Of a stretch of DNA of 32,916 nucleotides, positions 14,349 to 22,512 are shown one piece after another. Source of the DNA: Bacillota bacterium (GTDB lineage: Bacteria; Bacillota; Clostridia; Peptostreptococcales; Anaerovoracaceae); contig JAHZHL010000001.1 of assembly GCA_019420305.1 (NCBI GenBank), positions 1 to 32,916 of the forward strand, written 5' to 3'. Both the position numbers and the translations under genes were made by a program. Within the stretch, counting starts at the first letter, position 1, and every line of letters starts with the position of its first letter. The notes under the pieces were generated by a model, which ran no database searches, had not been told where the DNA came from, and saw only the letters and a program-made list of their open reading frames with translations.

Positions 14349-15788
14349 TTAATTTCCATTAATCTCATCGCGCAGCTGATCTACGATCTCCGCAGTAGAT
14401 GGATTGGATTTTATCTCCGCGGAAATTTTTTCATAAGCATGAAGGGCTGTTGTATGATCTCTTCCTCCAAAAGTTTCTCCGATTTTCGGAAGGGAAGTAT
14501 CCGTCATATCTCTGCACAGATACATGGCGATCTGCCTTGGAAATGCCAGATTTCTTGTTCGCTTTGAAGATTCGATATCCGCGATCTTGATATTAAAATG
14601 CTTACATACAATTTTCTTGATTGATTCACAGGATATCTTAAAATCGCCGGCAGGCAGAATGTCTTTCAGTGTTTCACGCGCGAATTTGACGGTGATGTCC
14701 TCGTCCTGTAGTTGGGATAACGCGGTGATTCGGGTATAAGCGCCTTCCAGTTCGCGGATATTGAATTTCACCTTTTCCGCAATCAGTTCGATAACATCGA
14801 GCAGTCCTTTTGTCAGTTCCAGATGATCCAGTTCCGCTTTTTTTCTGAGAATCGCTACCCTGGTTTCATAATCCGGCGGCTGGATATCCGCGATCATGTT
14901 CCACTGAAAGCGGGAAGTAAGCCGATCCTCCAGCTTTGTAAGCTTATTGGGCGCGCGGTCGCTGGAAATGATAATCTGTTTATTCATGTCATAAAGGGTG
15001 TTGAACGTGTGGAAAAATTCTTCCTGCGTTGCTTCTTTCCCTTCAATAAACTGAATATCGTCAATCAGCAATACATCTACATTGCGGTACTTGTTTTTAA
15101 AAGCGCGCATTTTGGTTTTCTTATTATCCTCAAGAGAACGGATGAGTTCATTTGTAAACATTTCCGAGGAAACGTACAGGACTTTTTTTTCCGGATAATG
15201 TCCCATGATATAGTGGCCGATTGCGTGCATCAAATGCGTTTTTCCAAGGCCGGATCCTCCGTAGATAAACAGAGGATTATAGGCTATGGACGGGGATTTC
15301 GCTACCGCGAAGGCTGCGGAATACGCGTATTTGTTGTTATTTCCGACTACAAAGTTGTCAAAACTATATCGCGGATTAAAATAAACCTCATCTTTTAAAA
15401 TTTTTGTCGCGTTTTCAAAGGGTTTCTTTTCATTCTGCTGAGGCTGCGCGGATTCCGTTTTGATCTCATCAGATGGAAAGTATGTATGAGCCTGAGATTC
15501 CGGAGAAACCGGCAGAGCTTCTTCATCCTCCTCGTCATCGGCCAGCTGGACAATGATCCGGTAGCGTTCACCGATAACCTGCTCGGCTTTATCGTGGAGC
15601 GTCTGTTCGTAGCGCTGCTCGATTACGCCCAGCGCAAAATCTTCCGGAGTTTCCAGGTACAGTATTTTCAGCTGTTCATCAATGCTTTTCGGGATCATCG
15701 GAAGGAACCAGGTCCGATAGCTGGTTTCTGTAAGCGTCTCTTTCAGGAGAGCCAGTATTTCCTCCCATATTTTGTTGATATCTTTCAT
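14349..15788 (-). CDS. dnaA: Chromosomal replication initiator DnaA
   Basis: A 479-aa protein from the ATG at 15788. Domain I (1-80, KIWEEILALLKETLTETSY) binds partner proteins. A charged linker (about 82-130) follows. The AAA+ domain has Walker A GGSGLGKTH (177-185) and Walker B LLIDDIQF (240-247). The C-terminal DNA-binding signature is GGRDHTTALHAYEKI (441-455). An upstream extension to 16121 is rejected because it runs through DnaA boxes and the promoter region. AAGG 13 bases upstream is the best ribosome-binding site; GTG at 15797 is the only close alternative. It opens oriC and probably represses its own promoter through the boxes at 15853-15927. Confidence 0.96.
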   Translation of the reverse strand: MKDINKIWEEILALLKETLTETSYRTWFLPMIPKSIDEQLKILYLETPEDFALGVIEQRYEQTLHDKAEQVIGERYRIIVQLADDEEDEEALPVSPESQAHTYFPSDEIKTESAQPQQNEKKPFENATKILKDEVYFNPRYSFDNFVVGNNNKYAYSAAFAVAKSPSIAYNPLFIYGGSGLGKTHLMHAIGHYIMGHYPEKKVLYVSSEMFTNELIRSLEDNKKTKMRAFKNKYRNVDVLLIDDIQFIEGKEATQEEFFHTFNTLYDMNKQIIISSDRAPNKLTKLEDRLTSRFQWNMIADIQPPDYETRVAILRKKAELDHLELTKGLLDVIELIAEKVKFNIRELEGAYTRITALSQLQDEDITVKFARETLKDILPAGDFKISCESIKKIVCKHFNIKIADIESSKRTRNLAFPRQIAMYLCRDMTDTSLPKIGETFGGRDHTTALHAYEKISAEIKSNPSTAEIVDQLRDEINGN

Positions 15789-15821
15789 TTCTTCCACATT
15801 ACCTTCTGAATAAAAGTGCAA

Positions 15822-15827
15822 ATTATA
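15822..15827 (-). promoter_or_regulatory. Candidate -10 of the dnaA promoter
   Basis: TATAAT on the minus strand (15827-15822), 34 bases upstream of the dnaA start. The -35 region (around 15845-15850) is poor and lies beside the DnaA box at 15853-15861, consistent with autoregulation. Confidence 0.45.
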
Positions 15828-15852
15828 GTTTTTATTTATCATATCAGAAAAG

Positions 15853-15927
15853 TTATCCACAGACAATGCAAATTTGTTTTCCTTGCAAAAATAAATCTTA
15901 AAGGGTTTATCCACTGCCTGTGGATAA
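15853..15927. promoter_or_regulatory. DnaA-box cluster upstream of dnaA
   Basis: Three boxes: TTATCCACA (15853-15861, perfect), TTATCCACT (15907-15915, one mismatch), and TGTGGATAA (15919-15927, perfect, opposite strand). The second and third face each other four bases apart. Together with the dnaA-dnaN cluster they make a bipartite origin of the B. subtilis type. Confidence 0.85.
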
Positions 15928-15969
15928 AGTTGTGCAAAGTTTAAACAGGACTTGTATGGCAGATTTTTA

Positions 15970-15998
15970 TTGACACGAAAGCTTGTCAAATGTATAAT
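15970..15998 (+). promoter_or_regulatory. Consensus promoter of the rpmH operon
   Basis: TTGACA (15970-15975), exactly 17 bases, TATAAT (15993-15998): a perfect sigma-A match. The start is expected near 16005, giving a leader of about 70 bases. It probably drives rpmH strongly and, with read-through, the genes to jag. Confidence 0.85.
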
Positions 15999-16073
15999 AA
16001 TAAAGCATATGTGCAAAGATGCTTTATTTGTGTTAAAACGCTTTTGTATAAGAAGGAAGGAGGTGTTTTGGAA

Positions 16074-16208
16074 ATGAAGATGACATATCAGCCGAAAAAA
16101 AGACAGAGAAAAAAAGAACACGGATTCAGAAAAAGAATGAAAACAAAAAACGGTAGAAATGTTTTAAAGAGAAGAAGAGCTAAAGGAAGAAAAGTTTTAT
16201 CAGCATAG
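16074..16208 (+). CDS. rpmH: 50S ribosomal protein L34
   Basis: A 44-aa, very basic protein, MKMTYQPKKRQRKKEHGFRK at the start and KGRKVLSA at the end, the standard L34 pattern and length. It is a late-assembling component of the large ribosomal subunit. AGGAGGT lies ten bases before the ATG. The longer frame upstream is non-coding leader. A small terminator-like hairpin follows the stop immediately. Confidence 0.97.
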   Translation: MKMTYQPKKRQRKKEHGFRKRMKTKNGRNVLKRRRAKGRKVLSA

Positions 16209-16231
16209 AGACCGCGGATTGTGGTCTTTTT
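16209..16231 (+). terminator. Weak terminator between rpmH and rnpA
   Basis: AGACCGC (16209-16215) pairs with GTGGTCT (16221-16227, one G-U) with loop GGATT, followed by TTTTT. It begins one base after the rpmH stop. It probably lets most polymerase stop after the abundant L34 message while some continues into rnpA. Confidence 0.6.
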
Positions 16232-16260
16232 GTTATGAAAACTATGTAAAGTTGAAAGCT

Positions 16261-16599
16261 ATGCTAAAAAAAGAGGTACTGAGGAAAAAAAGCGATTTTT
16301 CTTCCATTTATAAAAGAGGGAAGTCTGTAGGGGATCGTTATGTTGTTGTTTTTTGTAAAAAGAACCATTTGCCCTATAATCGAATCGCGTTTTTAGCAAG
16401 CAAAAAAGTAGGAAACAGCGTAGTAAGAAACAGAGCCAGAAGGCTCATGAAAGAAAGTTACAGAGAAATTTGTGAAAAGCTTGCTGTAGGATATGATATT
16501 ATTTTTATAGCGAGAAAAACGATTGTTAATTTGAAATGTGCGGATGTGAAAAAATCAATTGAAGCCGCAACCAGGAGATCCGGTATCTTGAAAAAATAA
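16261..16599 (+). CDS. rnpA: Ribonuclease P protein component
   Basis: A 112-aa basic protein that assists the RNase P RNA in maturing tRNA 5' ends. The family signature, KKVGNSVVRNRARRLMKE with the RNR core, is present, as is the N-terminal LRKKSDFSSIYKRGKSV. The start at ATG 16261 fits homologues; the site in front of it is weak (GAAAG), so translation may be modest, in keeping with the low need for this protein relative to L34. Confidence 0.96.
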   Translation: MLKKEVLRKKSDFSSIYKRGKSVGDRYVVVFCKKNHLPYNRIAFLASKKVGNSVVRNRARRLMKESYREICEKLAVGYDIIFIARKTIVNLKCADVKKSIEAATRRSGILKK

Positions 16600-16612
16600 G
16601 AAGGTGATGAGA

Positions 16613-16822
16613 GTGAAATATATATTGATTCTCTTAATAAAGGGGTATCAGAAATTTATATCCCCTTTATTTCCACCTACTTGCAGGTTTTATCCGACCT
16701 GTTCGGTCTATTTTATTCAGGCATTGGAAAAGTATGGTTTTTTCAAGGGGAGCTATCTTGGAATTAAAAGAATTTTAAAGTGCCATCCCTTTCATCCAGG
16801 GGGGTATGATCCTTTAAAATAG
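16613..16822 (+). CDS. yidD: Membrane protein insertion efficiency factor YidD
   Basis: A 69-aa protein with the family pattern: LIKGYQKFISPLFPPTCRFYPTCS, then GFFKGSYLGIKRILKCHPFHPGGYDP. The cysteines and the HPFHPGGYDP end are diagnostic. It helps YidC insert membrane proteins from the inner face. I favour the GTG at 16613, because AGAAGGTGA ends five bases before it; the ATG at 16607 overlaps that site. It lies 13 bases after rnpA and 12 before yidC. Confidence 0.93.
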   Translation: MKYILILLIKGYQKFISPLFPPTCRFYPTCSVYFIQALEKYGFFKGSYLGIKRILKCHPFHPGGYDPLK

Positions 16823-16834
16823 TGGAGGAAATGA

Positions 16835-17545
16835 ATGTACACGATATTGGGAGTAATAGCGGAACCTCTTGGCTGGTTACTTAGTTTTTTATATGGATTT
16901 ATCAATAATTATGGAATTACCATTATTATTTTTACGATCATTGTAAAAATGTGCCTTTATCCATTGTATATCAAGCAGACAAAATCTATGGCCAGAATGT
17001 CAGAGGTGCAGCCTAAGATGATGGCTCTGCAGAGAAAATACGCAAATGATAAAGAAACTTTGAATATAAAAATGGCAGAACTATATAAAGAAGAAAAATT
17101 CAATCCTATGGGCGGATGTCTGCCGATGTTGATTCAGATGCCGATTATTATGGGTTTATTCGCGCTTCTTCGAAATCCAATGGCATACATGACCAATAAT
17201 GATACCATGCTGTTTGCCGTCCATGAAGAATTTCTTTGGATTATGGATCTGAGTCAGCCGGATAAATGGGTATTGCCTATCCTGGCAGGTATCGCGACGT
17301 TTATTGCATTTTCCATGAATCAGCAGCAGCAGGAAGAAGCGACCGGAACCGCTGCGCAGATGAATGGAATGATGAAAATGATGAAGTACATCTTTCCGAT
17401 TATGATTGTATGGATGGGAAGATCGTTTCCTTCCGGCCTGGCTGTATACTGGGCTCTGGGGCAGATCATGCAGATTTTCTTTAACATCCACTTGAAATCA
17501 GTAAGAAATAAGTTAAAAGAGGAAGCGAAAAAGAAGAAAAAGTGA
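16835..17545 (+). CDS. yidC: YidC/OxaA membrane protein insertase
   Basis: A 236-aa polytopic protein of the short Gram-positive type. It opens directly with a hydrophobic segment rather than a lipoprotein signal. The conserved region PLYIKQTKSMARMSEVQPKM, the cytoplasmic coiled hairpin, NPMGGCLPMLIQMPI and FPSGLAVYW are typical. The tail is strongly basic (KLKEEAKKKKK), as expected for ribosome contact. It inserts membrane proteins alone or with SecYEG. Good GGAGGA precedes the ATG. Confidence 0.95.
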   Translation: MYTILGVIAEPLGWLLSFLYGFINNYGITIIIFTIIVKMCLYPLYIKQTKSMARMSEVQPKMMALQRKYANDKETLNIKMAELYKEEKFNPMGGCLPMLIQMPIIMGLFALLRNPMAYMTNNDTMLFAVHEEFLWIMDLSQPDKWVLPILAGIATFIAFSMNQQQQEEATGTAAQMNGMMKMMKYIFPIMIVWMGRSFPSGLAVYWALGQIMQIFFNIHLKSVRNKLKEEAKKKKK

Positions 17546-17579
17546 TAAAATCCTTTGTTAATAGTGTGGAGGAATAATT

Positions 17580-18368
17580 ATGGATTTTTCAGAAAAATGG
17601 GGAACAGACGTCGAAGAAGCTGTTAAACTTGCCCTGATAGATTTGAAGCTTGAGCGGGATGAGGTAGAAGTAACAGTATTAGAAGAACCTTCAAAAGGTT
17701 TTTTCGGCATAGGCTCCAAGCTGGCAAAGGTGAGAGTAGAGCCAAAGAAAAAGGAAGAAATTGTTCCGCCTGAGAATAAAGAAGAACCTGCAACAAATAA
17801 AGAAATACAGGAAGAAAAGGCAGCGGAACCGCATAAAACAGAAAAACGGAAAAAGGACAAAAAGAGAAAAGATAAGAGAAAGAGCATTATTCCCCGTGAA
17901 CCAGAAGAAAATATGGTAGAGGTCGAGGAACATCCGGCTCTCTCCTTCTTAAAAGATCTTACAGAAAAGATGGGACTGAATCTGGATATTACTGCTAAGA
18001 CAGGAGCCAGCAGCGTTTATCTGAATATTAAAGGAAAAGATTCCGGAACCGTAATTGGAAAGAGAGGGCAGACTCTGGATGCCATTCAGTATCTGACGAG
18101 CCTGGTTGTGAATAAGGAGAATGAGAAGTATGTCCGTGTGGTTGTAGACGCGGAGAATTACAGAGCAAAAAGAGAAAAAACGCTGGAGCAGCTCGCGAAC
18201 AGACTTGCAGATAAAGTGGTAAAAACAAAGAAGAGTGTGAGACTGGAACCTATGAATCCATACGAAAGAAAAGTAATTCATGCCACTCTTCAGAGCAACC
18301 CGAATGTTACAACAAAGAGCGAAGGGGAAGAACCTTACAGAAGGGTTATTATTGAACTGGCAAAATAA
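17580..18368 (+). CDS. jag: RNA-binding protein Jag/KhpB (EloR)
   Basis: A 262-aa protein of three parts: an N-terminal Jag domain (1-52, with EEPSKGFFGIGSKLAKV), a highly charged Lys/Glu linker (about 55-115), and a KH domain (GTVIGKRGQTLDAIQYL) followed by an R3H domain (PMNPYERKVIHATLQ). Jag homologues bind RNA with KhpA and influence cell elongation. GGAGGA precedes the ATG, and the location after yidC is the usual one. A strong terminator ends the unit. Confidence 0.94.
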   Translation: MDFSEKWGTDVEEAVKLALIDLKLERDEVEVTVLEEPSKGFFGIGSKLAKVRVEPKKKEEIVPPENKEEPATNKEIQEEKAAEPHKTEKRKKDKKRKDKRKSIIPREPEENMVEVEEHPALSFLKDLTEKMGLNLDITAKTGASSVYLNIKGKDSGTVIGKRGQTLDAIQYLTSLVVNKENEKYVRVVVDAENYRAKREKTLEQLANRLADKVVKTKKSVRLEPMNPYERKVIHATLQSNPNVTTKSEGEEPYRRVIIELAK

Positions 18369-18385
18369 AATGGAAATAGACTCAA

Positions 18386-18411
18386 GCCCGCATCATATGC
18401 GGGCATTTTTC
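18386..18411 (+). terminator. Terminator after jag
   Basis: GCCCGCAT (18386-18393) pairs with ATGCGGGC (18397-18404), three-base loop, then ATTTTTC. It ends 30 bases before mnmE, which therefore needs read-through or a close promoter that I could not identify. Confidence 0.85.
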
Positions 18412-18441
18412 TTGATATAGACACAGAAAGGCAGAAAAGCT

Positions 18442-19827
18442 ATGGAAGATACAATTACCGCAATCTCGACAGCTTATGGGGAAGGCGGGATCGGAATTAT
18501 CCGTATCAGCGGATCGGATACGCGGCGGATTTTAAAAAAAATATTTGTTCCTGCAAATCAGACGGATCAAAGAAATCAGGAGCCGGAAAACAGGAAGATG
18601 ACTTATGGACATATTGTAGATCCGGAAAGCGGAAAGGTTGTCGACGAGGTTCTTTCTGTTTTTATGAAGGCGCCTCATACCTATACAAAAGAGGATGTAG
18701 CGGAAATTAACTGTCATGGAAGTATGATTTCCCTGCGTAAGACATTGGAACTGGCTTTATCCAATGGAGCCCGCCTCGCGGAGCCGGGCGAATTCACAAA
18801 GAGGGCTTTTTTAAATGGAAGACTTGATCTTTCCCAAGCGGAGGCTGTAATTGATCTGATAAAAGCAAAGACAGATAAAAGCTTTGATGTAGCCATGGGA
18901 CAACTGGAAGGTGTTTTATCAGATGAAATAAAAAAAATAAGAGAGAAACTCCTTGATCTTTTGGTAAATGTTACCGTCAATATTGACTATCCGGATGAGG
19001 ATATTGAGGAACTGACATACGAAAAGATGGGAAATGATATATCGCAGATAGGCGCTATGATTGAAAAACTCTTATCTACAGCGGATTCCGGAAGAATTAT
19101 CAGAGAAGGTTTGAATGTCGCGATCATAGGAAAGCCAAATGTGGGGAAGTCATCTCTGATGAATGAGCTTTTAAAAGAGACAAGAGTCATTGTCACAGAA
19201 ATTCCGGGAACGACAAGAGATACTATAGAGGAGATCATGAGTATCCGCAACATACCGGTGCGTCTTACAGATACAGCGGGAATCCGGCAGACAGAAGACA
19301 AGATAGAAAAAATCGGAATTGAAAAAAGTAAACGCTCCTTTAATGAAGCGGATCTGGTGATCTTTGTTATGGACAGCAGTAGGGAGATATCAGAAGAGGA
19401 TCAGGAAATTATGGATTACCTTGGTGAGCGAAGGGTAATTGTGCTTGTAAACAAAATTGATCTTGGTAAGAATTGGGATATTAATCAAATAAAAGAAATC
19501 CTGCCAAACGCTTCTGTGCTGGAGACTTCTATGCTGGAACGGACTGGTGTGGAAGCGGTCGAAGATGAAATTGTAAATATGGTTTACAGCGGATCTGTCA
19601 GACAGAATGACAGCCTGATGATCACAAATGTAAGGCATCAGGATTTACTGAAAAGGGCAAAGCAATCTCTGGAAGATGCGGGAAACATGACAAATGCCAG
19701 AGAAGCGATGGATTTTATTGAAGTGGATCTGAAGAACGCGTATGATTGTTTAGGCGAAATTACAGGTGAAACAGTTTCGGATGATATTATAAATGAAGTA
19801 TTTTCAAGATTTTGTCTGGGAAAATAG
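18442..19827 (+). CDS. mnmE: tRNA modification GTPase MnmE
   Basis: A 461-aa protein. The N-terminal formyl-THF-binding domain is followed by a helical domain and a G domain with P-loop GKPNVGKS (230-237), switch PGTTRD, DTAG (277-280) and NKID. The C-terminal CLGK carries the catalytic Cys458. With MnmG it builds the carboxymethylaminomethyl group on wobble U34 of several tRNAs. The mnmG gene follows ten bases later. Confidence 0.96.
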   Translation: MEDTITAISTAYGEGGIGIIRISGSDTRRILKKIFVPANQTDQRNQEPENRKMTYGHIVDPESGKVVDEVLSVFMKAPHTYTKEDVAEINCHGSMISLRKTLELALSNGARLAEPGEFTKRAFLNGRLDLSQAEAVIDLIKAKTDKSFDVAMGQLEGVLSDEIKKIREKLLDLLVNVTVNIDYPDEDIEELTYEKMGNDISQIGAMIEKLLSTADSGRIIREGLNVAIIGKPNVGKSSLMNELLKETRVIVTEIPGTTRDTIEEIMSIRNIPVRLTDTAGIRQTEDKIEKIGIEKSKRSFNEADLVIFVMDSSREISEEDQEIMDYLGERRVIVLVNKIDLGKNWDINQIKEILPNASVLETSMLERTGVEAVEDEIVNMVYSGSVRQNDSLMITNVRHQDLLKRAKQSLEDAGNMTNAREAMDFIEVDLKNAYDCLGEITGETVSDDIINEVFSRFCLGK

Positions 19828-19837
19828 AGGATAGAAA

Positions 19838-21718
19838 ATGGAAAACTACTTGATGGGTGAATATGATGTAATTGTGGTCGGCGCGGGACACGCTGGATGC
19901 GAAGCGGCACTGGCCTGCGCGAGAATGGGAAAGAAAACCTTAATTCTTTCTATTAATCTGGAAGCGGTCGCTATGATGGCATGCAATCCTTCCATAGGAG
20001 GGACGGGAAAGGGACATCTGGTAAGAGAAATTGACGCTCTGGGAGGGGAAATGGGATTGAACATTGATAAAACCTTTATCCAGAGTAAAATGTTAAATAC
20101 GGCAAAAGGTCCCGCGGTACATTCTCTTCGTGCTCAGGCGGATAAAAACCGCTATCATGAGGAAATGAAAAAGACTTTGGAAGATCAGGAAAATCTCCAT
20201 TTGAAACAGGGCGAGGTTGTGGATCTGATCCTGGAAAACGGTTCGGTCTGCGGTGTCGTGATGAAGACTAATTCCATATACCGGGCAAAAGCGGTGATCC
20301 TGGCCACAGGAACTTTTTTAAAGGGAAAAATTTTTATCGGAGAGAGTGCTTTTGACAGCGGCCCGAATGGGCTTGCTCCTTCTATGGAACTGGGAGAAAA
20401 TCTGAGAAAGTACGGACTTCACATGCGCAGGTTTAAAACAGGAACACCTGCCAGAGCTCTTGGAAAAAGCCTTGATTATTCAAAGATGCAGGAACAGAAG
20501 GGAGATTCAAAAATTGTTCCTTTCTCCTTTTTAAATGATCATCTCGACAGAGAACAGATTTCCTGCTGGCTGACTTACACAAATGAAGAAACACATACAG
20601 TGATCCGAAATAATTTTCATCGCTCCGCTTTATTCGGCGGGCAGATAGAAGGAGTAGGTCCCAGATACTGTCCTTCCATTGAGGATAAGGTAAATCGCTT
20701 TGCGGATAAAAAAAGACATCAGCTCTTTATTGAGCCGGAGGGGCTTACAACGGATGAAATGTATATTCAGGGAATGTCGTCAAGCCTTCCGGAAGATGTG
20801 CAGGAAGCTTTTTATAAAACGATTCCGGGATTGGAACAGTTGGAGATTGTCAGACCTGCCTATGCCATTGAATACGACTGCATTGATCCTCTGGATCTGA
20901 AACTGAATCTGGAAAACAGACATATTGGAAATTTATTTTGCGCCGGTCAGTTTAACGGAAGTTCCGGTTATGAGGAGGCGGCGGCTCAGGGATTAATGGC
21001 GGGAATTAACGCTGTTTTGAAAATTGACAAAAAAACTCCATTTATCCTGGATCGAAGCGAGGCTTATATTGGCGTTCTCATCGACGATCTCGTGACCAAA
21101 GGTACTAATGAACCTTATCGGATAATGACCAGCAGAGCGGAATATAGGCTGGTTCTCAGGCAAGACAACGCAGATTTGCGTTTGACAGAAAAAGGATATG
21201 CCCTCGGACTGGCTTCGGAAGAGCGATATCGGCGATTTATAGAAAAAAAGGAAATTGTTGAGCTAGAAAAAAAGAGACTGCAGAAAAAAACGCTTTTACC
21301 GGAAGAGATCAATGAATATCTGGTAGAGAAGGGGAGCACGCCGATAGAGAATAAAATTTCCATGATTGAGTTGATGAAGCGTCCTCAGGTCAATTATGAA
21401 GATCTGGCATTTGTTGATCCGGAACGTCCGCAGCTTTCGGATCACGCGCGAGCGCAGCTGGAAGTTCAGATTAAATATGAAGGATATATTACAAAACAGG
21501 AACAGCAGATACAGAAGTTTAAAAAGCTGGAGGACAAAAGGCTTGACAGTGCCTTTGATTATGAAAAGGTAGATGGTTTGCGTCTGGAAGCGAGGCAGAA
21601 ACTGAACCAGTTTAAGCCGGTTTCACTGGGTCAGGCTTCGAGAATTTCCGGAGTTTCCCCCGCGGATATTAACGTACTTTTGATTTATCTGGAAAAAATG
21701 AGAAGGAATAAAATATGA
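19838..21718 (+). CDS. mnmG: tRNA uridine-5-carboxymethylaminomethyl modification enzyme MnmG
   Basis: A 626-aa FAD protein and partner of MnmE. The dinucleotide-binding VVGAGHAGCEAA (13-24) is followed by CNPSIGGTGKGHLVREIDALGG, FKTGTPAR and the C-terminal tRNA-binding region ending RISGVSPADINVLLIYLEK. Start at 19838; a second in-frame ATG at 19853 has no ribosome-binding site. It overlaps rsmG by ATGA. Confidence 0.96.
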   Translation: MENYLMGEYDVIVVGAGHAGCEAALACARMGKKTLILSINLEAVAMMACNPSIGGTGKGHLVREIDALGGEMGLNIDKTFIQSKMLNTAKGPAVHSLRAQADKNRYHEEMKKTLEDQENLHLKQGEVVDLILENGSVCGVVMKTNSIYRAKAVILATGTFLKGKIFIGESAFDSGPNGLAPSMELGENLRKYGLHMRRFKTGTPARALGKSLDYSKMQEQKGDSKIVPFSFLNDHLDREQISCWLTYTNEETHTVIRNNFHRSALFGGQIEGVGPRYCPSIEDKVNRFADKKRHQLFIEPEGLTTDEMYIQGMSSSLPEDVQEAFYKTIPGLEQLEIVRPAYAIEYDCIDPLDLKLNLENRHIGNLFCAGQFNGSSGYEEAAAQGLMAGINAVLKIDKKTPFILDRSEAYIGVLIDDLVTKGTNEPYRIMTSRAEYRLVLRQDNADLRLTEKGYALGLASEERYRRFIEKKEIVELEKKRLQKKTLLPEEINEYLVEKGSTPIENKISMIELMKRPQVNYEDLAFVDPERPQLSDHARAQLEVQIKYEGYITKQEQQIQKFKKLEDKRLDSAFDYEKVDGLRLEARQKLNQFKPVSLGQASRISGVSPADINVLLIYLEKMRRNKI

Positions 21719-22425
21719 AACAGTTAGAAATAGCGCTGGAGCGCCTGGGAATCTCCTGCGGGGATGATACACTGCAAAAGTTTGAATCCTATATGGAAGG
21801 TATTTTAAAATGGAATAAAATGGTAAATTTAACATCCATTACAGAAAAGCATGATTTTATAGAAAAGCATTATATTGATTCCCTTCTTTGTGTTTCTTAT
21901 GATCCTTTTGTGAAAGCAGGTAATGTAATTGATGTGGGAACAGGCGGAGGGTTCCCCGGGGTACCCCTTGCTATTGCTGCTCCGGATAAGGAATTCCTGC
22001 TTATTGATTCTTTGAATAAAAGAATTAAAATTATAAATGAACTTTGTGAAAACGCAGGCATAAAAAATGTAAGGGCTGTACATGGCAGAGCGGAAGAACT
22101 CGCTAAAAATAAAGTATATAGAGAACGGTTCGATTTGTGTGTATCCAGAGCAGTCGCGAATCTTTCTGTGCTTTCGGAATACTGCATTCCTTTTGTAAAA
22201 AAAGGAGGATGGTTTCTTTCCTATAAAGGCGCTGAAATTGAGGCAGAACTGGATGAAAGCAGGAAAGCTGTCAGCATTCTGGGCGGTGAGATAAAAAATA
22301 TAGAAAGGCCGGCTATGGAAGGGTTTACTCTGGATCATAAATTTGTTTTCATAAAAAAAACAAAAAGTACGCCTTCAAAATTTCCGAGAAAAGCAGGAAC
22401 GCCATCGAAAGATCCCCTAAAATAG
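21715..22425 (+). CDS. rsmG: 16S rRNA m7G527 methyltransferase RsmG
   Basis: A 236-aa SAM-dependent methyltransferase. WNKMVNLTSI, VIDVGTGGGFPGVPLAI (SAM site) and the DLCVSRAVANLSVLSEYC segment are typical of RsmG/GidB, which methylates G527 in the 530 loop of 16S rRNA. Its start overlaps the mnmG stop (ATGA). The last codons, KDPLK, are written by the 5' arm of the terminator, and the last 20 residues are a basic Pro/Ser-rich tail not needed by the fold. Confidence 0.95.
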   Translation: MKQLEIALERLGISCGDDTLQKFESYMEGILKWNKMVNLTSITEKHDFIEKHYIDSLLCVSYDPFVKAGNVIDVGTGGGFPGVPLAIAAPDKEFLLIDSLNKRIKIINELCENAGIKNVRAVHGRAEELAKNKVYRERFDLCVSRAVANLSVLSEYCIPFVKKGGWFLSYKGAEIEAELDESRKAVSILGGEIKNIERPAMEGFTLDHKFVFIKKTKSTPSKFPRKAGTPSKDPLK

Positions 22426-22443
22426 GAGTTTTAGGGGATTTTT
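22412..22443 (+). terminator. Terminator overlapping the end of rsmG
   Basis: An 11-bp perfect stem, ATCCCCTAAAA (22412-22422) with TTTTAGGGGAT (22429-22439), loop TAGGAG, then TTTT. The stop codon of rsmG lies within the hairpin. Confidence 0.88.
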
Positions 22444-22512
22444 GTTGAATAAAAATTCTTTTTTCTATGTCTGTTCTCTGTTAATATAAAATCAGGACAA
22501 GGAGGGGTGATT

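Noticed and set aside
14140..14352. 70-aa plus-strand ORF across the dnaA-dnaN gap
   Set aside because: It lies over the origin unwinding element, and the frame is a by-product of the TAG/TAA repeats being out of frame.
15789..16121. Long N-terminal extension of DnaA
   Set aside because: It covers DnaA boxes and the promoter region and even overlaps rpmH; DnaA proteins start at the MKDINKIWEE segment.
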